This document shows, one piece after another, positions 16,941 through 24,851 of a DNA stretch of 64,000 nucleotides. Where the stretch lies: NCBI GenBank assembly GCA_017792365.1, contig CP051229.1, forward strand, positions 930,001-994,000. The letters run 5' to 3'. The notes beneath the pieces were generated by a model that saw nothing but the letters and a program-made list of their open reading frames with translations, was not told where the DNA came from and did no database searches. The position numbers and the translations under genes are program-made. The stretch comes from Hyphomonas sp. (GTDB taxonomy: Bacteria > Pseudomonadota > Alphaproteobacteria > Caulobacterales > Hyphomonadaceae). Each line of letters starts with the position of its first letter. Positions within the stretch are counted from its first letter, which is position 1.

Positions 16941-17576
16941 CTAGCCCAGCGCGTTGTCGCTGTCGGCGCGGTTGTAGATCGAGTTCTTCGGCACGGACAT
17001 CACGCGCCGGACCATCCGCTCGAACGCCTCGAGCGGCATGGAATCGAAATCCTTGCGGAAGGCCGGCTGGTCGAAGAGATGGCAGAACTGCGCGGTGTAT
17101 TCGAAGTGCGGATGGCCGCGGAATTGTTCGCGCGTATCGCGGTCGAGCCCGATGTGGTGGAAGAAGTAATAGCCCTGGAAGATGCCGTGCTTCTCGACCA
17201 TCCAGTAATTCTGTTCCGAGACGAACGGCTTCAGCATCGCAGCCGCGATGTCTGGGTGGTTGAAGCAGCCGAGCGTGTCGCCGATGTCGTGCAGGAGCGC
17301 GCAGACGACATACTCCTCGTCCTTGCCGGCGCGGTGGGCCAGCGTCGCGGTCTGCAGCGAGTGCTCCAGACGAGAGACCGGGAAGCCGCCGCAATCGCCT
17401 TCAAGCATCTTGAGGTGATCGAGAACGCGGTCGACATGGTTGCGATTGAAGACCTTCGCCGCGGCGACGATCTTGGTCCAGTCCTCCGCCGTTGAGTCTG
17501 CGAACGAGCTGAACGTCGCCTGTCCGAGCGGCTGGTGCTCGTCGACTGCGGGCGGTGTCTTTACGTCATCTGGCAT
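16941..17576 (-). CDS. HD-domain protein (PhnZ/MIOX-like metal enzyme family)
   Basis: A 211-residue cytoplasmic protein with an HD fold: LEHSLQTATLAHRAGKDEEY near residue 67 gives the first His, and CALLHDIGDTLG near 90 gives the HD pair; later His residues (EKHGIF, FFHHIG, GHPHFEY) could complete a di-metal site. The LEHSLQ and LLHDIG wording resembles PhnZ-type mixed-valent di-iron oxygenases rather than classical nucleotide phosphohydrolases, but it lacks enough visible detail to assign a reaction. It lies upstream of the cytochrome and downstream of an acyl-CoA dehydrogenase (132 bp). Start ATG after GGAG, eight-base spacing. Confidence 0.75.
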   Translation of the reverse strand: MPDDVKTPPAVDEHQPLGQATFSSFADSTAEDWTKIVAAAKVFNRNHVDRVLDHLKMLEGDCGGFPVSRLEHSLQTATLAHRAGKDEEYVVCALLHDIGDTLGCFNHPDIAAAMLKPFVSEQNYWMVEKHGIFQGYYFFHHIGLDRDTREQFRGHPHFEYTAQFCHLFDQPAFRKDFDSMPLEAFERMVRRVMSVPKNSIYNRADSDNALG

Positions 17577-17708
17577 GTAGGGGCTCCGCCTTCGTTAGAT
17601 GGCTGCACAGGCTGGGAAGATGCCTCACGAGGCGCTGTACGTCCACACACAGTGCAGCCCTGCCGGGCGGCCGCCGCAGCTGTGTCAGGACGGCCAACGC
17701 GACCGTCC

Positions 17709-18926
17709 CTACGCCATGATCATCTGGGCCATGATGTTGCGCTGGATCTCGTTCGAGCCGGCGTAGATCGAGGTCTTGCGGTTGTTGAAGTAGGACCCGG
17801 CGGCCGAAATGAGATGTTCCGGAGCGGGCAATGGCTCGTTCGCGCCATCCTCGAGATGCGCAAACGGGTCCTGCACGAACGGGAAGGCGCGGGCGCCCGC
17901 CGCTTCGAGGATCAGCTCGGTGATCTTCTGGCCGATCTCCGAACCGCGCGTCTTCATCAGCGACGACATGGCGCCGACCGACTGGCCGGCGGCAAGGCTT
18001 GAGAAGATGCGGCGTTCGGTGAAGTCGAGCGCATCGATCTGCATTTCGAGATCGGCGATCTTAGCGGCGAAGTCGGGGTCCTCGCTGAGCGGCCGGCCGT
18101 CGACCTCCTCCAGCGCGGCGATCTTCTTCGCACGATGCATGGCGTGACGGCAGCTGGGCGCGTAGGCGGCGCCGCGTTCGAATGTCAGCAGGTACTTCGC
18201 GCAGGTCCAGCCCTCGCCTTCCTCGCCGATGCGCTGGTCGACGGGCACCTTCACGTCCTCGAAGAAGACCTGGTTGACCTCCTGGGCGCCCTCTGGCCCG
18301 TCATCGAGCGTGTGGATGGGGCTGATGGTGATGCCGGGCGACTTCATGTCGATCAGCAGGAAGGAGATGCCCTTCTGCTTCTTGTCTTCCTTTGACGTGC
18401 GCACGAGGCAGAAGATCCAGTCGGCCCATTGCGCATAGGTCGTCCACGTCTTCGAGCCGTTGCAGATGTAGTAGTCGCCCCCGCGGCGCGCGGACATCTG
18501 AAGCGAGGCGAGGTCGGAGCCGGAGCCTGGTTCGGAATAGCCCTGGCACCACCAGACGTCGGACTTGCGGATCGGCGGCAGGAAGCGATCCTTCTGTTCC
18601 TGCGTGCCGAACTTCATGATCACCGGCGCGCACATGCGCACGCCCATCGACGAGTTGCGCGGCGTGCCGGCGAGCGCGCATTCCATTTCGAAGATGTACT
18701 TCTGTGTCTGCGTCCAGCCGGGGCCGCCATATTCCTCCGGCCAGTTGGGAACGAGCCAGCCCTTGTCGGCCAGCTTCTTGAGCCAGGCTTTCTGGTTCTT
18801 CTCATCGAGCGAATGATTGCGCGACAGGTGAAGACGGCGCTTCAGGTCTTCCGTCAGGTTTTCATTGATCCAGCCCCGGACCTCGTCGCGGAACTTGATA
18901 TCTTCGGCGGTGAATTCGAGATCCAT
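17709..18926 (-). CDS. Acyl-CoA dehydrogenase
   Basis: A 405-residue FAD-dependent acyl-CoA dehydrogenase. It begins MDLEFTAEDIKFRDEVRGWI. The FAD-binding segment WCQGYSEPGSGSDLASLQM lies near residue 130, KTWTTYAQWADWIF near 160, and the C-terminal GSNEIQRNIMAQMIM motif closes the FAD/tetramer interface. It would catalyse alpha,beta-dehydrogenation in beta-oxidation or in degradation of a steroid- or branched-type acyl-CoA. It overlaps no neighbour but lies 6 bp after a small ABM monooxygenase gene, so the two are co-transcribed. It closely resembles the 398-residue dehydrogenase at 25516, its paralogue. Confidence 0.93.
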   Translation of the reverse strand: MDLEFTAEDIKFRDEVRGWINENLTEDLKRRLHLSRNHSLDEKNQKAWLKKLADKGWLVPNWPEEYGGPGWTQTQKYIFEMECALAGTPRNSSMGVRMCAPVIMKFGTQEQKDRFLPPIRKSDVWWCQGYSEPGSGSDLASLQMSARRGGDYYICNGSKTWTTYAQWADWIFCLVRTSKEDKKQKGISFLLIDMKSPGITISPIHTLDDGPEGAQEVNQVFFEDVKVPVDQRIGEEGEGWTCAKYLLTFERGAAYAPSCRHAMHRAKKIAALEEVDGRPLSEDPDFAAKIADLEMQIDALDFTERRIFSSLAAGQSVGAMSSLMKTRGSEIGQKITELILEAAGARAFPFVQDPFAHLEDGANEPLPAPEHLISAAGSYFNNRKTSIYAGSNEIQRNIMAQMIMA

Positions 18927-18932
18927 GACAGC

Positions 18933-19223
18933 CTACTCCACGATATCGGTGCGAATGATCACCGGACGACCATCGAGGAACGGTCCCATCGCGGCGCCAA
19001 GCGTCTTGAAGTGGTCGGAGGCGCGGTGCGCGTCGACCGCCGCCTGGTTCTCATACTGCTCCATGAAGACGTAGTCGGTGGCGCTCTCCTGAACCTTGAA
19101 CAGCTGGTAGAGCTTGCAGCCCGGTTCGTTGGCGTTCACGGCGGCGACGAGCTTCTTCGCGGCCTCTTCGAACCCGTCCTGCCCGCCTTCTTTCACCTTG
19201 AGCTGTGCAACTACGCCGATCAT
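18933..19223 (-). CDS. ABM-domain (antibiotic biosynthesis monooxygenase-like) protein
   Basis: A 96-residue ferredoxin-like ABM domain protein, the family of YgiN-type quinol monooxygenases. Motifs are MIGVVAQLKVKEGG, EPGCKLYQLFKV, and FMEQYENQAAVDAHRASDHFK; the last is the typical conserved E-x-Y and H-x-x-S-x-H-F region. The frame is open to 19250, but the ATG at 19223 sits five bases behind GGAGG. It lies 6 bp upstream of the acyl-CoA dehydrogenase, suggesting a shared catabolic role. Possible substrates (quinols, aromatic intermediates) are only family-based. Confidence 0.82.
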   Translation of the reverse strand: MIGVVAQLKVKEGGQDGFEEAAKKLVAAVNANEPGCKLYQLFKVQESATDYVFMEQYENQAAVDAHRASDHFKTLGAAMGPFLDGRPVIIRTDIVE

Positions 19224-19334
19224 CGATTCCTCCGGTTTTGTCGGGATCATACGGAAAGTTATGTGAAAGTCAGCCAGATACGCGCGGCCGAAAATCGCCA
19301 GAGCGCTGCAAAGCTCCGGGGTCAGCGCAAAGAA

Positions 19335-19363
19335 AAACGCCGGAGCGAGCTGCTCCGGCGTTT
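19335..19363 (-). terminator. Rho-independent terminator of the OB-fold protein gene
   Basis: 12-bp arms (AAACGCCGGAGC region / GCTCCGGCGTTT) with a 5-base loop, then TTTTTCTTT on the minus strand. It lies 25 bp past the stop at 19388. A strong intrinsic terminator. Confidence 0.85.
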
Positions 19364-19387
19364 GTCGTTGAGGTCAGTGACCAGCGA

Positions 19388-20362
19388 TCAGGACGGGTTG
19401 AGCGGCGGCGCCGTGCGCAGGGCCGCCAGCTGGGCCTTCGCCAGATCTTCGGTCGTGTAGCCTTCCTTCGACGTGACTTCCTCGACTTCCGCCGGGAGCG
19501 TCGCGTTGACGTCGACCTGGCCGGTCGCGGTCAGACCAACCGACTGAGTGCTCGGTTTGTTGTCGGCGTGCTGCTCACCTTCCGCTTCGGTCCAGTCTTC
19601 GTTTTCGGCGCGGGGGGCGCCGGCGACGACAGACGCGGTGCGGGTGGTAAGGTTGGTCTCTGCCGACTGCTCAAGCACGACATTGTCGGGCGTCAGCAGC
19701 GCAACCGTCATCGCCTGAAGCTCGCGCTGTTCGAACAGGTCGTTCTCGACGATGCCGGAGACGCTGACGATGTCGCCGTCCTTGATGCGGGTGTTGCCTT
19801 CAGCGTCGAGCGGATTCTCGTCGAGGTTTTCGGTGGCGACCTTCACTTCGAAGACGCCGTTATCGAGCATGAACTCGTTGGCCTCGGCGTTCACCATCTT
19901 CACGATGCCGCGCATGGTGGTCTGTCCTTCAGCGGCGGCGTGCGTGGCGAACCAGTCGGCCATGTCTTCTTCGTCAGCCGCGTCGGCGAAATAGTGCTGG
20001 CCGTTGACTTCGTCGACGACCGCGCTCGCCTCGATGGTGGCGGTCTCAAGCAGGTCGTTGTCGACCCGGCCGATGACCGTGACTTCGTTGCCCTCGGTGA
20101 GATTCATGGCCTCGACCCAGCCTTCCCACGTATCCATCTCGACGATGATCTGGCCCGAACCGTAATCCAGCAGGAACGCATCCATCGTCGGCGACATCAC
20201 CTTGCCGGACATCGTGATCCAGCTGTTGTCGGGCTTCTCGAAGGGCATCGCGGCCTGCTCGGCAGCCGGCGCCTGGGCGGCTTGTTGCGCGATTGCAGCG
20301 GGCGCGGCGGCGGCGGCGAACACGCCGGCGAGAAGGGTGGTTTTCAGGGTTCGGAATCTCAT
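19388..20362 (-). CDS. Secreted protein with two OB-fold-like repeats, unknown function
   Basis: A 324-residue exported protein. The signal peptide is MRFRTLKTTLLAGVFAAAAAPAAIAQ. Two related blocks follow. Residues of about 47-116 read WITMSGKVMSPTMDAFLLDYGSG to VTVIGRVDNDLLETATIEAS; residues of about 148-220 read TTMRGIVKMVNAEANEFMLDNG to VSVSGIVENDLFEQRELQAM. Both have the pattern of a five-strand bacterial OB-fold (as in YgiW/BOF proteins), so this is an internal duplication. The C-terminal ~100 residues are acidic and Thr-rich with no clear fold. Alone in its transcription unit, with a good terminator. No enzymatic residues are visible; a binding role is likely. Confidence 0.75.
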   Translation of the reverse strand: MRFRTLKTTLLAGVFAAAAAPAAIAQQAAQAPAAEQAAMPFEKPDNSWITMSGKVMSPTMDAFLLDYGSGQIIVEMDTWEGWVEAMNLTEGNEVTVIGRVDNDLLETATIEASAVVDEVNGQHYFADAADEEDMADWFATHAAAEGQTTMRGIVKMVNAEANEFMLDNGVFEVKVATENLDENPLDAEGNTRIKDGDIVSVSGIVENDLFEQRELQAMTVALLTPDNVVLEQSAETNLTTRTASVVAGAPRAENEDWTEAEGEQHADNKPSTQSVGLTATGQVDVNATLPAEVEEVTSKEGYTTEDLAKAQLAALRTAPPLNPS

Positions 20363-20525
20363 GCGTAACTCCTTTCAAAGCAGAGGTGAGCCAGCGCGGT
20401 GCTTGCGCTGGTGAGTGCTGGTGCTGCGCTTGCGCGCGCCCTGCAGTCATGTGTGGGAGACCAACGGGCTCTGGCGGCAGGAGTTCCGACGCGGCGTTGC
20501 GCGGCGGCCTATTTGCGATTCGCGT

Positions 20526-20780
20526 CTATGCCGCCTTGAGCACGGCTGCGCAGGCCATCGCGATCAAGGCGAGGCCGAAAACGACGCCCGGTTTGCCGCG
20601 CAATCCGGACGTCAGTCGCGGCGTAAACGATGCGAGGTTCTGGCGGATCGATACGGCGTCGCCGTCCCCATGTGGGTCAATCGGAGAAAAGACGCTATTG
20701 CGCGCATTGGGCCGGCGCGGGACCCGCCGATCCCCCGGAAAAAGGATGATATTCGGTTCTGACCGCTCGTCCTTCTGCAT
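20526..20780 (-). CDS. Small hypothetical protein with C-terminal membrane segment
   Basis: An 84-residue frame. The N-terminal 50 residues are polar (KDERSEPNIILFPGDRRVPR), followed by a hydrophobic helix (GVVFGLALIAMACAAVLKA) at the very C terminus, a tail-anchor-like layout. The ATG at 20780 follows GGTGAGG by about two bases. It is placed alone between two minus-strand genes in otherwise unoccupied sequence. No family recognised; support comes from the ribosome site and membrane segment only. Confidence 0.4.
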   Translation of the reverse strand: MQKDERSEPNIILFPGDRRVPRRPNARNSVFSPIDPHGDGDAVSIRQNLASFTPRLTSGLRGKPGVVFGLALIAMACAAVLKAA

Positions 20781-20924
20781 CGCCTCACCATCTTACGACG
20801 TCCGTTAACGACATCTCTTGCAAGCCCGGAACCAGCCGGCACGCGCATTCGCTCACGGGGCGAGGAGGCGGCGAGCCGTATCGGCTGTCGACCGGTCTCG
20901 ATGATGTACTCAGGCGACAAAAAA

Positions 20925-20951
20925 GGGCGGCGCGAAGTGATCGCGCCGCCC
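20925..20951 (-). terminator. Rho-independent terminator of the secreted 341-residue protein gene
   Basis: Perfect 10-bp arms GGGCGGCGCG / CGCGCCGCCC with a 7-base loop, followed by TTTTTTG on the minus strand. It lies 30 bp past the stop at 20981. An A run on the other side means it could work in both directions. Confidence 0.85.
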
Positions 20952-20980
20952 CAAAAAATGCCGCCGTGGAGCGGTGCGCC

Positions 20981-22006
20981 CTACTCGCTCTCGGCCGCGT
21001 AGTTCACCTTGCCCTCGCGCTCGTTGCGGCGCGCGCCGGCGAGGATGCCCGGCATGGAATAATTGCCTTCGTGGCAGGCGTATTCGAGCAGGTCGCCGTT
21101 CGCGGTATTGAACGCCATCTCCGCCTTCCATGGCTGGGAGAACATCTTGGGATCGGTGACTTCGAACTCGTAGAGGATCTTGTCGTCCGCGACCCGCGTG
21201 AACCGCTCCACCACGACGCCATCGGGATGCAGGAAGAACGAGTTCGCAAAGAAGGTGCGCAGCGACTCGACCGGATTGAAGTTGGTGGTGGTCACCACCA
21301 GCGTGTCGCCATCCCATTCGGCGGTGGAGTTGCCTAGGTATTGCGGGTTGGTGCGGTCGATCTCTTCGGCGCGGTCGCCGATCGGGATGATGCGCGCGTC
21401 GTGGTTCATCTCCACGAGGATCATCAGATAGTCCGGCGTCTGCACGAACTGGTAGGTATTGTTGTACATGACGTTGATCATCGGCGGGCCGCCGGTCGAG
21501 CCGAAGCCGACAATGCAGCGCTCCGCCATCGGGCGCGTTTCCGGGCCGTCGAAATTGTTGCGGACAAAGTACAGTTCGTCCTCGAACTTCTTGCGGCCTT
21601 CCTCGGTGTAGGGGATGCGCCCATCCGCCGGATCGACGATCCACGAGGAGCGATACTCGCCATCGATCTGGGCATAGGTCGAGCCCGCGTCGACATAGAA
21701 GCTGTTGTAGCCGCCGACGCCCTGCCCCTTCGGCGGTGCACCGGAGTCAGGGTCGGTGCGGGCGTTGCCGCGCTCCTGCATGGCGGCGGTCTGCGCCTCC
21801 AGCTTGGCCGCCTCGCCGTCGGGGATGACCAGAGCATCGAAACGCGGTGAGCGTTCAAGGCTCGTGAGCGAGACGTTCGACCACATGCCCTGCAGGTCAG
21901 GCTTGCCATCGACCGTGCGTGGCGGCTCGTAGTCTGCGGCCTGCGCGAAGGCTGATGAAGCGCTCAGCACTAAGGCGGCGCCAGCGGTGGCGAGCAGGGA
22001 TTTCAT
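20981..22006 (-). CDS. Conserved secreted protein, unknown function
   Basis: A 341-residue exported protein (signal MKSLLATAGAALVLSASSAFAQA). It belongs to a recognisable but unnamed family in which the mature protein begins PPRTVDGKPDLQGMWSNVS and later has CIVGFGSTGGPPMINVMYN, IIPIGDR, TAEWDGDTLVVTTTNFNP, LYEFEVTDPKMFSQPWKAEM, and YACHEGNYSMPGILAGAR. The repeated Gly/Trp-rich strands suggest a beta-rich, possibly propeller- or lipocalin-like fold; the conserved His/Glu/Cys near the C terminus (ACHEGNY) might be an active or metal site. The ATG at 22006 follows GGAGG by five bases. Alone in its unit, with a terminator. Similar proteins often sit near catabolic enzymes; no reaction can be assigned. 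Confidence 0.8.
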   Translation of the reverse strand: MKSLLATAGAALVLSASSAFAQAADYEPPRTVDGKPDLQGMWSNVSLTSLERSPRFDALVIPDGEAAKLEAQTAAMQERGNARTDPDSGAPPKGQGVGGYNSFYVDAGSTYAQIDGEYRSSWIVDPADGRIPYTEEGRKKFEDELYFVRNNFDGPETRPMAERCIVGFGSTGGPPMINVMYNNTYQFVQTPDYLMILVEMNHDARIIPIGDRAEEIDRTNPQYLGNSTAEWDGDTLVVTTTNFNPVESLRTFFANSFFLHPDGVVVERFTRVADDKILYEFEVTDPKMFSQPWKAEMAFNTANGDLLEYACHEGNYSMPGILAGARRNEREGKVNYAAESE

Positions 22007-22098
22007 GCGTTCCTCCATGTCCTGCCAGTGAGACTAGCGTGGTTGGAGGGGCTTGTGAACGCGGATGCAACGAGCCCCGATCACCACCGCGCGAGCGC

Positions 22099-22890
22099 CT
22101 ATTCCCCGGTAAACTTCGGCTCGCGTTTTTCGAGGATGGCGGCGACGCCTTCTTCGTGGTCCTTGGTGTGGTGCATCAGGCCCTGGGCGTTGGCCGACAT
22201 CTCCATGATGGTGTCGTAGGTGGATTGCGTGCCCTGTTTGAGGAGCTGCTTGGTGACGCGCAGGGCATGCGGCGGCTGCTTGGCGATGGATTCGGCCAGC
22301 GCCATCGCTTCGTCCATCAGGCTGTCGTGCGGCACGACCTTGGAGACGAGGCCCCACTCGCAGGCCTGCTCGGCCTTGATGACGTTGCCGGTGTAGAGGA
22401 GTTCGGAAGCGCGGCTCATGCCGATGATGCGCGGCAGCAACCACGAGCCGCCGTCGCCGGGGATCAGGCCGACCTTGAGGAAGGTGACGCCGTAGACCGC
22501 CTTGTCGGAGGAGATGCGAATATCGGCCATGCAGGCGACATCGCAGCCGAGGCCGATGGCGGCGCCGTTGACGGCGGCAATCAGCGGGATTTCGAGGCCG
22601 TAGAGGGCGCGCACCACCATGTGGACGTTGCCCTTGTAGGCGTCGCGGACTTCGGCCGGGTTGCCAGCGAAGGAGCCGACGCGGTCGCGCATCGCCTTGA
22701 CGTTGCCGCCAGCGGAAAAGCCCTTGCCGGCGCCGGTGAGGATGGCGCAGCGCAGCGACTTGTCGGCGTTGATCTGGTTGCAGACGTCACGCACCGCCTC
22801 GCCGTCGCCCGGCTCGCCCAGCGCATTCATCGCGTCGGGGCGATTGAGCGTGAGGATGGCGATGGGGCCTTTTTTCTCGAGCGTGATCAT
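22099..22890 (-). CDS. Enoyl-CoA hydratase/isomerase family protein
   Basis: A 263-residue crotonase-fold enzyme. The oxyanion-hole segments are AGKGFSAGGNVKAM near residue 57 and VNGAAIGLGCDVACMADIR near 110; GLIPGDGGSWLLPR near 142 carries the usual catalytic region. It would hydrate or isomerise an enoyl-CoA in beta-oxidation. It lies near two acyl-CoA dehydrogenases of the same cluster. Whether it is a hydratase (two Glu) or an isomerase cannot be settled by eye. Length is normal for the family. Confidence 0.9.
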   Translation of the reverse strand: MITLEKKGPIAILTLNRPDAMNALGEPGDGEAVRDVCNQINADKSLRCAILTGAGKGFSAGGNVKAMRDRVGSFAGNPAEVRDAYKGNVHMVVRALYGLEIPLIAAVNGAAIGLGCDVACMADIRISSDKAVYGVTFLKVGLIPGDGGSWLLPRIIGMSRASELLYTGNVIKAEQACEWGLVSKVVPHDSLMDEAMALAESIAKQPPHALRVTKQLLKQGTQSTYDTIMEMSANAQGLMHHTKDHEEGVAAILEKREPKFTGE

Positions 22891-22947
22891 GGTGCGTGCG
22901 TCTCTCCGTTTGCTTTTGAGAGCGATTAGCGCGCGTTGAAGCGGATG

Positions 22948-23369
22948 TCATCCTCCACGGGAATGCTGGTACTCATCCCGCCGGATGTAGCGGACCTTCG
23001 CCTCGCCCCATTCCTCGAACGTCACTTCGGCCAGGCCGCCGTCCTCGAAATGGAAATCGCCGGGGGTCTGGATCCAGCCCTTGTCGGTCTCGCACAGGAT
23101 GCGCACGAAGCCGTCGGACGGCGCCCCGATCTTGCGCCTGTAGGTCCGGCCCCGGCGGAGGGCGAAGCTGAATGTCCCGTGTTCGACGATGGCGAGTTCG
23201 CAGTCGGCGTCGGCGTAGTTGTTGATGACGAGAAGCCGCTGTTCGTCGGGATACTGGTGCATAACCAGCCAGGCGATCGCGCCGGCGACAATGCCGACAC
23301 AGATCGCAGCAATGATCCAGCGGGCTACCCCATGCGCTTTCCCGTCTCGCCGTCAGCAGAATGGGTCAT
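22948..23369 (-). CDS. Small single-span membrane protein, paralogue of its neighbour (frameshifted)
   Basis: As read, an intact frame of 104 residues runs from ATG 23262 (MHQYPDEQ) to 22948. Directly upstream in the same frame is a clear membrane helix (ARWIIAAICVGIVAGAIAWL) with no start codon before the in-frame stop. An ATG at 23369 opens MTHSADGETGKRMG and stops at once. Adding one G to the GGGG run near 23325 joins them into one protein: short cytoplasmic N terminus, membrane helix, ~95-residue outer domain. That ATG overlaps the end of the upstream gene by 17 bp. The domain (LLVINNYADADCELA, ILCETDKGW) aligns with the upstream protein. Function unknown. Confidence 0.6.
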
Positions 23370-23709
23370 CTTCGCTGGGAGGCGGAACGAGCCAAATCTC
23401 GCTAAGCATCCCATCAATATCTATTGGACAGTCGCCACCAGCGTGCCCTTCGAACCGTTGTCCAGCCGCTTCGCACGACCAATCTGCAGCCCCAGGCGCG
23501 CGCCCGAGGAATCGAATATGAGCTTCTTCATCTGCTGCCAACTCGAGGTATCGAGTCTGTCCGCTGTGAAAGCGAACCTCGCATGACGCGGCAGCGCCGA
23601 GCTCATTTTTTACAACAACCAATGTCGGAGCAAACACGAGCCACAAGACCAAGACAAGTAACGCGGAAACCAGCGCGAGCTTGATGGTCCCAGTGACCCG
23701 AACCGCCAC
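23353..23709 (-). CDS. Small single-span membrane protein, paralogue of its neighbour
   Basis: A 118-residue protein. A membrane helix (IKLALVSALLVLVLWLVFAP, residues of about 9-28) is followed by an outer domain with paired cysteines (AASCEVRF, DWSCEAAG, GDCPIDID). It aligns with the following gene product: VVVKNE..ASCE and WSCE against LLVINN..ADCE and ILCE, with similar spacing. The start is GTG at 23709, immediately after the TAG of the acyl-CoA dehydrogenase, so translation is coupled. No known family recognised. The two genes look like a duplicated membrane-anchored pair, perhaps disulphide-stabilised. Confidence 0.7.
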   Translation of the reverse strand: MAVRVTGTIKLALVSALLVLVLWLVFAPTLVVVKNELGAAASCEVRFHSGQTRYLELAADEEAHIRFLGRAPGAADWSCEAAGQRFEGHAGGDCPIDIDGMLSEIWLVPPPSEDDPFC

Positions 23710-24795
23710 CTACCCCGCCGACAGCTTTGCGTAGCGCTTCAGGTGGAAGTCGACGTCGCCGAATTGCTGGCCGATCATGGTGAGGCGCTTGAAGTAGTGG
23801 CCGACATTGAGTTCGTCGGTCATGCCCATGCCGCCGTGAATCTGGACGGCGTCCTGACTGATCAGCTTGCCGGCCTTGCCGGTCTGGACCTTGGCCGCGG
23901 AGGCGGCCTTGGCGCGCTCGACATCGTCCTCGCCCAGTTTGAGGGTGACCATGTAGGCCATCGAGACGGCCTGCTCGGCGGCCATGAACATGTCGACCAT
24001 GCGGTGCTGCAGGACCTGGAAGGAGGCGATTGGCACGCCGAACTGCTTGCGCTGCTTGGAATAGTCGACGGTCGCTTCGTTGAGTACCTTCATGCAGCCG
24101 ACCGCCTCGGCGCACAGCGCGGCGATGGCTTCATCGACAACCTTCTCGACGAGGGCGAGATCATCGCCCGAACCGATCAGCGCATCGGCGCCGACCGAGA
24201 CGTTTTCGAAGTAGACCTCGGAGGCGCGCTGGCCATCGACGGTGGGATAATCACGCGTGGTGACGCCCTTGGCGTCCTTGGCGACGATGAAGACCCCGAC
24301 GCCCTTGTCGTCACGCTGGTCGCCGCCGGTGCGCGCGGTGACGATGAAGTGGGTCGCCATCGGGCCGCCATGGGCGACCGCCTTGTGGCCGTTGAGAACG
24401 TAACCGTCGCCGTCCTTCTTAGCGGTGGTGGCGAGGTCGTTGAGATTGTAGCGGCCCTGCGGTTCGGCGTAGGCGAAGCCGAAGATCTTCTCGCCGCCGA
24501 TAATGCCCTGCAGGAAGGCTATTACGGCGGTCTGCAGGAAAGGCTCGATGACGAGGCCTTTGCCGAACTCTTCCATCATGATCATGGTTTCGATCGGGCC
24601 GCCGAAGCCGCCCTCTTCTTCCGTGAACGGCGCAGCCAGAAGGCCGAGTTCGGCGAACTGGGACCACATCTCCGGACGCCAGCCGGGCTCGGACGACGCG
24701 ATCTTGCGGCGGGTGTCGAAATCGTACTGCTCGCGCATCAGTCGGGCGACCATGTCGCGCAGCTGGTCCTGCTCGGAGGTGAAATTGAAGTCCAT
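23710..24795 (-). CDS. Acyl-CoA dehydrogenase family protein (short form)
   Basis: A 361-residue acyl-CoA dehydrogenase, about 40 residues shorter than the other two in the window. It starts MDFNFTSEQDQLRDMVARLM. Recognisable parts are EEEGGFGGPIETMIMMEEFG, YVLNGHKAVAHGGPMATHFI, YSKQRKQFGVPIASFQVLQH near residue 235, and the C-terminal QIHGGMGMTDELNVGHYFKR. The segment with the classical FAD-contacting EPGSGSD is replaced by AYAEPQGRYN. Together with the 398-residue enzyme 0.7 kb upstream it resembles the paired subunits of heterotetrameric acyl-CoA dehydrogenases used in steroid side-chain degradation; this pairing is inference. Followed without gap by the small membrane protein. Confidence 0.9.
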   Translation of the reverse strand: MDFNFTSEQDQLRDMVARLMREQYDFDTRRKIASSEPGWRPEMWSQFAELGLLAAPFTEEEGGFGGPIETMIMMEEFGKGLVIEPFLQTAVIAFLQGIIGGEKIFGFAYAEPQGRYNLNDLATTAKKDGDGYVLNGHKAVAHGGPMATHFIVTARTGGDQRDDKGVGVFIVAKDAKGVTTRDYPTVDGQRASEVYFENVSVGADALIGSGDDLALVEKVVDEAIAALCAEAVGCMKVLNEATVDYSKQRKQFGVPIASFQVLQHRMVDMFMAAEQAVSMAYMVTLKLGEDDVERAKAASAAKVQTGKAGKLISQDAVQIHGGMGMTDELNVGHYFKRLTMIGQQFGDVDFHLKRYAKLSAG

Positions 24796-24851
24796 GTAAT
24801 CGTGCTCCCTTGGGGGGTTCTAGGCCGCTTTTCGTGCGGTGCAAATGTTGA

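Noticed and set aside
23022-23312. Alternative frame over the small membrane protein
   Set aside because: Ser/Thr/Pro-rich shadow; the real frame has a membrane helix and a paralogue next door.
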